Positions 18,134-24,996 of a stretch of 64,000 bases of DNA are shown one piece after another (position 1 is the first letter of the stretch; every line of letters starts with the position of its first letter). A program made the position numbers and the translations under genes. Source of the DNA: Solirubrobacter soli DSM 22325 (lineage in GTDB: Bacteria > Actinomycetota > Thermoleophilia > Solirubrobacterales > Solirubrobacteraceae); assembly GCF_000423665.1 (NCBI RefSeq), contig NZ_AUIK01000016.1, positions 186,001-250,000 of the forward strand, given 5' to 3'. The notes under the pieces are model-generated. The model did not search any database. It worked only from the letters and a program-made list of their open reading frames with translations, and was not told the DNA's origin.

Positions 18134-19777
18134 GTGCGCATCCGAGCAGTCGACATCATGGCGCAGGTTCTGCGGGATCCACCGCGCTTGCGGGACGTCA
18201 CGCTCACCGACTGCGTGATCGAAGGTCCGCTCAACCTGGACGGCGTGCATTTCGCCGCAGGGGCCGAGTTCCAGGGCGTCGTCTTCGAAGGACCCGCGAG
18301 CTTCGCCGACGCGTTCTTCGAGCAGGGGGCGGGCTTCACAGAGGCGACGTTCGAGCGTGGGGCGAAGTTCGACAGAGCACGCTTCGACGAAGAGGCGCTT
18401 TTCCAGCGCATTACGGTAGGGCACCAAGGTGCAACTTTCCGGAGCGCGGAGTTCAGAAGCCTCGCGTACTTCGGCAACTCGATCTTTGAAGGCGCGGTCA
18501 ACTTCACGGGCGCGGTGTTCGCGGTGGGCGGATCGTTCGGTCAGACGAGGTTCGGCTCGGATGCGTACTTCGACGGTGCGACCGGGACGACGATGGACTT
18601 CGCGCGTGCCCGGTTCCAGGGAGACGTCGCCAATTTCAACGAGTTCAGGGCCGAGCGGCTACGGCTGACGCGCGCCGTGTTCGCGGCGCAGGTCGAGGCG
18701 CGGCTCCATGTCGATGTCATCGTGCTGACCGGGGCTGCATTCTCGGCCGGCGCGTCGATCCGGTGCGCCGAGCGAGAGGAGGGCAGGACGCCGTCGCTCG
18801 GGCTGGAGCGGGCGCGGTTCGGCGCCTCGTCGTTCGTCGCGGGCGCGGGAGCGACGCGGCCCTTGCTCGAGTCGATGCGCTACGCGGACGCGTCCAACCT
18901 CACGCTGGCCGACATCACGCTTGCGAGCTGCCAGTTCCACGGCGCGCACAACCTCGATCAGCTCCGGCTCGAGGGCTCGGCCGCGTTCGTCGAGTCGCCG
19001 GCGGACTGGCGGGTCGAGCTGCCCTGGCCGTGGGCGCAGCACTGGACGCCCCGTCGCGTCCTCGCCGAGGAGGTCGCGTGGCGCGTGCGCCAGCCGGCGC
19101 GGCCGGGGAAGTGGCACCGCATCGTGCTGCGCTGGCCGGAACGGTTCCCGCTGCGCTGGCCGTCGTGGCAGTACACCCGCGACCCCGCCAAGCGCATGCG
19201 CTGGCCGGACTGGGGCGCGCCCGGAAAGGAGCCCGAGGACCCACTCACACCCGACGAGATCGGGACGATCTACCGGGCGCTGCGCAAGGGCCGCGAGGAC
19301 CACAAGGACGAGCCGGGAGCCGCCGACTTCTACTACGGCGAGATGGAGATGCGCCGCTGGGGCTCCCGCAGCCGCAACGAGTCGCTGCTCGATCGCCTCG
19401 TCCTCTGGCTCTACTGGGTGACGTCGGGATACGCGCTGCGGGCGAGCCGCGCGTTCGTCACGCTGATCGTCGTCATCGTGGTCTTCGCGGCGCTGTTCGA
19501 GCTCGTCGGGTTCGCGAGTCAGGCGATCGCGCCGCGCGCCATCGGCGTGACCAACGGCCGGATCGTCTACGAGGACACGACGTTCCCGGAGCGCCCGCCG
19601 ATCAACCAGGCGTTCCGGGCGCTGACCTACAGCGCGGCGACTGCCACCGCGGTCGCCGGCGCGCCCCCGCGGCGCCTGACAGCGATCGGCGAAGGGCTGC
19701 GGATCGTGCTGCGCGTGCTCGGGCCGCTGCTCCTCGCGCTCACGGCGGTGTCGATCCGCGGGCGCATCAAGCGCTGA
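18134..19777 (+). CDS. Pentapeptide-repeat protein with C-terminal membrane region
   Basis: This 547-residue protein starts at GTG 18134, preceded by AAAGGAAA. Residues ~15-200 contain five-residue periodic Phe/Ala repeats (GAEFQGVVFEGPASFADAFF, EATFERGAKFDRARF) predicted to form a right-handed beta-helix. A middle part has Trp-rich segments (WPERFPLRWPSW) and the conserved stretch DEIGTIYRALRKGRED...ADFYYGEMEMRRW seen in many Streptomyces pentapeptide proteins. Two hydrophobic segments follow near 435-465 and at the C-terminus (~515-540), separated by an extracytoplasmic-looking loop with ERPPINQAFRALTYS that resembles the pore region of a two-helix ion channel. The function is unknown. It is divergent from the RES-like gene across 58 bp. 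Confidence 0.75.
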   Translation: MRIRAVDIMAQVLRDPPRLRDVTLTDCVIEGPLNLDGVHFAAGAEFQGVVFEGPASFADAFFEQGAGFTEATFERGAKFDRARFDEEALFQRITVGHQGATFRSAEFRSLAYFGNSIFEGAVNFTGAVFAVGGSFGQTRFGSDAYFDGATGTTMDFARARFQGDVANFNEFRAERLRLTRAVFAAQVEARLHVDVIVLTGAAFSAGASIRCAEREEGRTPSLGLERARFGASSFVAGAGATRPLLESMRYADASNLTLADITLASCQFHGAHNLDQLRLEGSAAFVESPADWRVELPWPWAQHWTPRRVLAEEVAWRVRQPARPGKWHRIVLRWPERFPLRWPSWQYTRDPAKRMRWPDWGAPGKEPEDPLTPDEIGTIYRALRKGREDHKDEPGAADFYYGEMEMRRWGSRSRNESLLDRLVLWLYWVTSGYALRASRAFVTLIVVIVVFAALFELVGFASQAIAPRAIGVTNGRIVYEDTTFPERPPINQAFRALTYSAATATAVAGAPPRRLTAIGEGLRIVLRVLGPLLLALTAVSIRGRIKR

Positions 19778-19783
19778 CGAGCG

Positions 19784-20359
19784 CTACGCGAGCGTGGCGA
19801 TGAAGGCGTTGACCACGGTCGGGTCGAACTGCTTGCCCGAGCAGCGGGCGAGCTCGGCGAGCGCGACCGGGGTGGGGATCGTCGGGCGGTAGGCGCGCGG
19901 GGAGGTCATGGCGGCGAAGGCGTCGCAGACGGCGACGATCCGCGCGCCGATCGGGATCCGGTCGCCCGCCAGGCCGTCGGGGTAGCCCTCGCCGTCCCAG
20001 CGCTCGTGGCTGGAGCGGACGATCGCAGCGACCGGGCGCAGGCCCGGCGCCGCGGCCAGCATGCGCTCGCCGATCACGGTGTGGCGGCGCATCAGCGCCC
20101 ACTCCTCCTCGTCGAGCGCGCTCGGCTTGGTGAGCATCGTCTCCGGGATCGCGAGCTTGCCGATGTCGTGCAGCTCGGCGGCGTAGCTGACCTCCTCCAC
20201 GGCCTCCTCGCCGAGCCCGAGCTGCAGCGCGGTGGCACGCGCATGCTCGGCCAGCACGGGGATGTGCTCGACGAACTCGGGCTGCATCTCCCGCAACATC
20301 CGCAACAACAGGTCGCGCACCTGCGCCTTGCTGGGCGGCGCGTCCTCGATAAAGCTCAC
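19784..20359 (-). CDS. HD-GYP domain protein (probable cyclic-di-GMP phosphodiesterase family)
   Basis: This is a 191-residue single-domain protein. It contains the HD pair in AELHDIGKLAIP, the HxxxGE-like HTVIGERML, the SHERWDGEGYPDGLAG block with the GYP triad, and DAFAAMTSPRAYRP. These residues form the metal site of HD-GYP phosphodiesterases. No sensor domain is attached, and the His-His pair that is common before the GYP motif reads SSHERWDG, so one metal ligand is replaced. I chose GTG 20359 (VSFIEDAPPSKAQ) instead of the upstream TTG because the latter lies across a perfect palindrome that belongs to the upstream gene's 3' end. Its stop is 7 bp from the stop of the convergent pentapeptide gene. 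Confidence 0.8.
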   Translation of the reverse strand: MSFIEDAPPSKAQVRDLLLRMLREMQPEFVEHIPVLAEHARATALQLGLGEEAVEEVSYAAELHDIGKLAIPETMLTKPSALDEEEWALMRRHTVIGERMLAAAPGLRPVAAIVRSSHERWDGEGYPDGLAGDRIPIGARIVAVCDAFAAMTSPRAYRPTIPTPVALAELARCSGKQFDPTVVNAFIATLA

Positions 20360-20360
20360 A

Positions 20361-20388
20361 TGCCGGGGGATCGGCCGATCCCCCGGCA
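20361..20388 (-). terminator. 28-bp perfect palindrome, terminator of the S8 gene
   Basis: The 14-bp half TGCCGGGGGATCGG is followed directly by its exact complement. It lies 10 bp past the stop codon of the minus-strand protease gene and just before the start of the HD-GYP gene. With no loop it could also be a protein-binding site, but its position favours termination. Confidence 0.6.
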
Positions 20389-20398
20389 AATTGAGCGG

Positions 20399-22837
20399 CT
20401 ACGGGTTCGTCGTCGACAGCGTGAACGTCAGCGTCTTCGCGTATGTCCCCGTACGGACCGGATCGCCGGCGCCGATCGCCTGCTTGAACGTCACCGGGAC
20501 GACCTCGTTCGACGTCGGGGCGCTCCAGGTCTTGACGACGCCGAGGCCCTGCAGCGGCTGCGGCAGGGTGAACGCGCCGTTGACCAGGTGGCCCGTGGCG
20601 GTCGGGCTCGGGTCGGCGACGGTCAGCGTCGCGTCACCCGCGGTCGAGAGGACGGTCGCGGTCGTGGAGGCCGTGTACTCCTTGGCCACGCCGGGCGTGA
20701 AGGCGCCGAAGTTCGCCGGGGCGCCGAGCGTGAGCGCGAGCGTGGCGGGCACGGTGCCGCTGACGGTCGTGGTCGCGGCGACGAACACGCTCGCCTCGCC
20801 GCCCAGGTAGGAGACCCAGAGCCAGTAACCGCCCTGATTGATGTACGTCCCCTCGGGCAGGCCGGCGAAGGTGCCGGTGAGCGTCTTGCCTTTGACCAGC
20901 GTGAGCTTGGTGCCGGGCGTGAGCGGGCCCTGGATGTCGAGCGTCAGCGGGCCGCTCAGGACGACGTCGCCGTCGGCGCGCAGCGAGCCGTAGTCGGCGC
21001 TGCCGTGCAGGGTGATCTGTGTGCGCCCGGCGAGCCGGGCGTTGCCGCCGACGCGCGCGCCGTTCCCGGGCGCGAAGGTGCCGGCGGCGGTGACGTCGAG
21101 GTCGCCGCCGAGGCTGCCGGTGGCCGCGAGGGTGCCGCCGGCAACGGTGGTCGTACCGGTGTAGGTGTTGTTGCCGCTGAGGGTCAGCGTGCCCTCGCCC
21201 TGCTTGGTCAGGCTGCCGGTGTACACGCGCGCGTTGCGAGCGGCCTCGCGACGCGTGCCGGTCTCGTACTGGGTCCTGTCGACCTCGCCCGCGTTCGCGG
21301 GCAGGCCGTTCGTCCAGCCCTTGTCGGCCTTGGTCTGCGCCCACGCGGCCGCCTCGGCCTCATCCTCGCCCTTGCGGGCGCGGATCGCCACGTCGGAGAT
21401 GTCGTTGGACCACGTGTCGCTGTAGCCCTGCGTGTCGAGCACGGTCGGGCCGAGCAACTGGCCCGGGCCCTTGAACGCGTCGCGCAGGTTCGGCGTGTGC
21501 CAGCCGTTGCGCGCGTCCGGCACCTGGACCGCCTTGCCGCGGTCCGGGTTCTGCACCGCGGGGTTGCCGATGGTGGCGTTCTGGCGGCCGTTCGTGAATA
21601 GCGTGTACAGCGCCTGCGTGTTGGTCATGTACGGGAAGCGCTTCATGATCAGCGCGAGCTCCGCGGCCGAGTGCGGGCCGGCCATCGAGGTGCCCGAGGC
21701 GCTCCCGTAGCGCGGCTGCGGCACGCCGTTGACCACCGTCACCACGGTCGAGTTGATGTTGCGGCTCGGTGCGGTCACGCACGACCACTTCGCCACGCCG
21801 CACTGATTGAACTCCTGGGTGCCGGGGACGAGGACGGACCCGTCGGCGTTCAACGTGCGCCCGGTGCCGGGGTTGATGCCCGACGTCGTGTACCAGCGGC
21901 CCTCGAGCTCGGGCATGTAGTACGGCGCGGCGCCGCGAGGCGTCGGGTTGACGTAGCCCGAGTTGCCGGCCGTGAACTGGATGATCGTGCCCGTACGGGC
22001 GACGTCGATCGCGCCGTTGAGCCAGTGCGACGTGTTGCCGTCCGGATCGGCGACGCCCTCCGGCAGGGACAGGTAGCGCCACGCGGTGTTGAGCCCGTAG
22101 CTCGACGGGTTTCCGGCGGCCGGTTCGAGCGGGCCGTAGTTCTCTGTGTTCGGCTGGCTGCCCCAGCTCGAGGTGATCAGGCGGATCGGCTTGCCGTCGG
22201 CCGTCGCCTGCGCGTTCACGGCTCGGTAGACGTTGCCGATGTAGGCGTTGTCCGGCTTCTGCGCGGCGGTCACGTTCGCCGGCCACTTGCCGTAGAGGAC
22301 GCCGTCGGTCTTGCCCGTGTTGCCGACGTAGAGATCGGCGTTGAACGCCACACCGTGCATGTTCTCGGCCGGCGTCGTCTCGCCGACGCCGTCACGGCTG
22401 GCCCCGATGGTGCCGGTGACGTGCGTGCCGTGCAGGTCGTTGAACAGCTGGTTGTAGTAGCCGGACGTCGGGCCGGTGTCACCTCCCTGCGCGACGACCG
22501 CGTGGTAGCGGTCCCCCACCGCGTAGTTCGTCGCCTTGCTGCCGTGCTCGCGCATGTGGCCCTCGAAGGTCCCCGAGTCGACGACCCCGATGTTCATGCC
22601 GGTGCCCGAGTAGCCCGCCGCGTATGCGAACTCCGCGCTGATCGACAGCATCCCGTTGTCGCGCAGGAACTCCGGCGTGCGCCAGCTCGCCGGATCGCCC
22701 GCGCGGCCTGGATCGCCGTCGTAGGTCGTGATGGGCGGCGGCGCCGTCGACAACTGCGCCTGCGCCGGTCCCGCAACCGATGCCGTCAGCAGCGCAGCGA
22801 GCAGCGACGCGCGCACGCGCTTGTTGGCCAGAACCAC
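20399..22837 (-). CDS. Secreted subtilisin-family (S8) serine protease with autotransporter-type repeat
   Basis: This 812-residue protein has a signal peptide at ~1-27 (GPAQAQ). The S8 domain (~60-450) carries the triad Asp in IGVVDSG (~87), His in LHGTHVTG (~136) and Ser in SGTSMAGPHSA (~382). At ~541-570 is a passenger-associated transport repeat, LTKQGEGTLTLSGNNTYTG followed by TTTVAGGTL, and a short beta-helix (~570-690; GSLGGDLDV, VLSGPLTLDIQG). Such a layout is typical of Gram-negative autotransporters, but the outer-membrane barrel is absent. In its place is a C-terminal domain (~697-812) shared with the GH43 and GH3 proteins. The start is GTG 22837 after a G-rich site. Confidence 0.88.
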   Translation of the reverse strand: MVLANKRVRASLLAALLTASVAGPAQAQLSTAPPPITTYDGDPGRAGDPASWRTPEFLRDNGMLSISAEFAYAAGYSGTGMNIGVVDSGTFEGHMREHGSKATNYAVGDRYHAVVAQGGDTGPTSGYYNQLFNDLHGTHVTGTIGASRDGVGETTPAENMHGVAFNADLYVGNTGKTDGVLYGKWPANVTAAQKPDNAYIGNVYRAVNAQATADGKPIRLITSSWGSQPNTENYGPLEPAAGNPSSYGLNTAWRYLSLPEGVADPDGNTSHWLNGAIDVARTGTIIQFTAGNSGYVNPTPRGAAPYYMPELEGRWYTTSGINPGTGRTLNADGSVLVPGTQEFNQCGVAKWSCVTAPSRNINSTVVTVVNGVPQPRYGSASGTSMAGPHSAAELALIMKRFPYMTNTQALYTLFTNGRQNATIGNPAVQNPDRGKAVQVPDARNGWHTPNLRDAFKGPGQLLGPTVLDTQGYSDTWSNDISDVAIRARKGEDEAEAAAWAQTKADKGWTNGLPANAGEVDRTQYETGTRREAARNARVYTGSLTKQGEGTLTLSGNNTYTGTTTVAGGTLAATGSLGGDLDVTAAGTFAPGNGARVGGNARLAGRTQITLHGSADYGSLRADGDVVLSGPLTLDIQGPLTPGTKLTLVKGKTLTGTFAGLPEGTYINQGGYWLWVSYLGGEASVFVAATTTVSGTVPATLALTLGAPANFGAFTPGVAKEYTASTTATVLSTAGDATLTVADPSPTATGHLVNGAFTLPQPLQGLGVVKTWSAPTSNEVVPVTFKQAIGAGDPVRTGTYAKTLTFTLSTTNP

Positions 22838-22915
22838 AGCCCACCCCCCAACGTTCGAACTTCCCTCCGCCCTGGAATCAGTTCACGACTGCTTCACCTT
22901 GTCAAGCGGGAACCG

Positions 22916-24274
22916 TCACGTGCTGACACTGATGCGCTGGAGCTTGTACTTCTGCAGGAGCTTGGCCTGTTGGTCCTCTCCGAGCTCGGGGATCGACTCG
23001 ATCTCCGCGAAGAACGCGCTGTCGCGAATGATCGAATAGGTCAGGACCTTTCCGCCGAAATCAAGCCCCTTGATGTAGGCGGTCGATGCGTCGCGCTCCT
23101 CCGCGGTGCCGACCTTGTTGCATTCGGCGAGCTTGAACGCCCCGCCGGCCTTGACCTTCGGCTCGCTGGTGAGCCGCTTGGCCTCGCCGACCCCGACCGC
23201 GATCGCGTCGCCCGTGTTTCCCGAGATGTGCAGGAATGAGGCGCCGAGGTCGTCGACGACCGTGACCGTGTGGCCGCCGTACTGGCAGCCGTCGAACAGG
23301 TACATGACCTGGTCGCCTGGGAACAGCGGCGCGGAGAACGCGGCCGAGCCCGAGACGGTGTTCGGGGCGCCGTTGACCTTCTGGAAGCCGATGTTGTTCA
23401 GGAACGCCTCGATCTTCACCGTCGGTGCGTAGCCCATCTCCTTCAGCGCGTTGACGATCGCGCTCGAGCTGGTCTGCGTGCACCAGTTCGGGTTCGGCTT
23501 GCCCTTGTCGTTGATGCCGCCGCCGAACTTGCCGACGCTGCCGAATCCGCCCTTGGCGGCGCTCGCCTGGTTGATCGAGCTGCGTCCGGCGTACTGGAAC
23601 AGGTACTTGACGCTCGGCGGCAGGTCGCCGTGCCAGGCCTGCATGTAGAAGGTCAGGTAGTCGTCGAGGACCTGCTGCGCGTCCTCCTCCTCATTGGCCC
23701 AGGTGGTGACCATGGACAGCTTGAACTGGAGCTGGCGGAACCAGTCCGGCAGCGCGCCGCCGGAGCCGCTCGGCGCGGTGCCCTGTCCCCGCAGCGCCTT
23801 GCCGGCGAGATGCCCGGCGGCGTCCATGGCATCGCTCGCGGTCTTCGCCCGCGCGGCGAACTCGGCGTCCTTGGCCGCGGGCAACTCGTCGATCGCCGTC
23901 GCCAGCTCGCTGCTCTTGACGTAGCCCTTCTGACCATCGGCGATGACGCCGTAGTAGCCGGGCTCCTCGGAGGTCAGGTCGACGGTCTTGCCCTTGGCGA
24001 GCGTGCCGACCTTCTTGCTCGCGTCGTCCGGCGCCTCGAAGATGTCAGCGGACTCGGCCTCGGCGAGCGAGCCCTTGCCGGCGCCCTTGCGGATCGGCAT
24101 CCGGCTCAGCCACGCCGTGCGCTGGTCGGTGAGCAGGCGGGTGACATGGCGGTTCCCGACCGTGCGCTGCATGCTCAGCACGACGTCCGGCGCGCCGGTC
24201 GGCACGACGGTGGCGATCGCCGGCGCGGGGGCAGCCGGCGTCGGGGCGAGTACGGGCTCGGCTGCCTCTTTCAT
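22916..24274 (-). CDS. SH3-domain protein with QRTVGNR motif and cysteine-peptidase-like region
   Basis: This is a 452-residue protein. A Pro/Ala-rich N-terminus leads to VLSMQRTVGNRHVTRLL (~32-48), a motif typical of proteins linked to extracellular contractile injection systems and DUF4157 proteins. A bacterial SH3 domain follows (~75-125; EAPDDASKKVGTLAKGKTVDL). The C-terminal half has NWCTQTSSSAIVNAL (Cys ~265) and CQYGGHTVTVVDD (His ~334) in an order that fits a CHAP or NlpC/P60-like papain-fold peptidase or amidase. There is no signal peptide, which would fit delivery by an injection device, but no injection genes are in the window. The enzymatic assignment is tentative. Confidence 0.6.
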   Translation of the reverse strand: MKEAAEPVLAPTPAAPAPAIATVVPTGAPDVVLSMQRTVGNRHVTRLLTDQRTAWLSRMPIRKGAGKGSLAEAESADIFEAPDDASKKVGTLAKGKTVDLTSEEPGYYGVIADGQKGYVKSSELATAIDELPAAKDAEFAARAKTASDAMDAAGHLAGKALRGQGTAPSGSGGALPDWFRQLQFKLSMVTTWANEEEDAQQVLDDYLTFYMQAWHGDLPPSVKYLFQYAGRSSINQASAAKGGFGSVGKFGGGINDKGKPNPNWCTQTSSSAIVNALKEMGYAPTVKIEAFLNNIGFQKVNGAPNTVSGSAAFSAPLFPGDQVMYLFDGCQYGGHTVTVVDDLGASFLHISGNTGDAIAVGVGEAKRLTSEPKVKAGGAFKLAECNKVGTAEERDASTAYIKGLDFGGKVLTYSIIRDSAFFAEIESIPELGEDQQAKLLQKYKLQRISVST

Positions 24275-24284
24275 GCGCGCGACC

Positions 24285-24941
24285 CTATCCGGTGGCGCGC
24301 AGCCGCTCCAACCCGTCGAGGATCAGCTCGAGGCCGAACTCGAACTCGGCGGTGAGGTTGTAGCCGCCGGCCCGCACGTGGATGTCGACCATCTCGGCGG
24401 TGTAGGGGAGCACGTCGGGGTCGACGAGGCGCATGACGCGGTCGGCGACCTCCGCGCTGATCGCCGCGTCGTCGAACGCCGGGAGCGACTGCTCCTGCAG
24501 GGCGAAGCCATAGATGAAGCTGTCCTGGATGGAGTAGGCGCGGGCGGTGTCGGAGACGGAGAAGCCGGCCTCGCGCAGGCAGCGCAGAACCGCTTCGTGC
24601 AGGCGGGCGCTCGACGGGCCGGGGCGCGCGCGGCCCTCCATCTGCCCGTTCGCCCAGGGGTGGCGGCGCAGCGCCTCGCGCGTGGTCGTCGCGCGGAGGC
24701 GCAGCGCGGTGCGCCACTCGACGCCGGGCTGCGGCGCCTCGATCTCGTCGAACACGAGGTCGATCAGGCCGTCGATCAGGTCGTCCTTGTTGGCGACGTG
24801 GTTGTAGAGCGACATCGCCTCCACGCCGAGCGCCTTGGCGAGCTTGCGCATGCTCAGCTCCTCGACGCCGTGCGCGTCGGCCAGTTTCAGGCCGGCTTGC
24901 AGCACCTTCTCGCGGTTGAGGGCGGGGCGCTTGACAGGCAT
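24285..24941 (-). CDS. TetR family transcriptional repressor
   Basis: This 218-residue protein has an N-terminal TetR helix-turn-helix (~8-55: REKVLQAGLKLADAHG, MRKLAKALGVEAMSLYNHVANKDDL). The C-terminal domain is of the TetR_C_1 type found in TetR/tetracycline-like regulators (FGLELILDGLERL near the end). The ATG at 24941 was chosen because MPVKRPALNREKVL is the normal N-terminus and the operator lies immediately upstream. It is divergent from an MMPL exporter, with overlapping inverted repeats in the 55-bp gap, so it probably represses both genes and is released by an exported compound. Confidence 0.9.
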   Translation of the reverse strand: MPVKRPALNREKVLQAGLKLADAHGVEELSMRKLAKALGVEAMSLYNHVANKDDLIDGLIDLVFDEIEAPQPGVEWRTALRLRATTTREALRRHPWANGQMEGRARPGPSSARLHEAVLRCLREAGFSVSDTARAYSIQDSFIYGFALQEQSLPAFDDAAISAEVADRVMRLVDPDVLPYTAEMVDIHVRAGGYNLTAEFEFGLELILDGLERLRATG

Positions 24942-24980
24942 ACAGCGTAAGTGTACCTTACGCCGTAAGCTTACGCTGTA
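24941..24980. promoter_or_regulatory. TetR operator between tetR and the MMPL gene
   Basis: TACAGCGTAAG (24941-24951) is repeated inverted as CTTACGCTGTA (24970-24980), and a second near-palindrome, CTTACGCCGTAAG, lies between them at 24958-24970. The half-site TTACG(C)TGTA-like element therefore occurs several times. The left arm touches the start codon of the regulator, and the MMPL ribosome site AAAGGAG follows at 24985-24991. Confidence 0.75.
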
Positions 24981-24996
24981 AGTCAAAGGAGCCATC

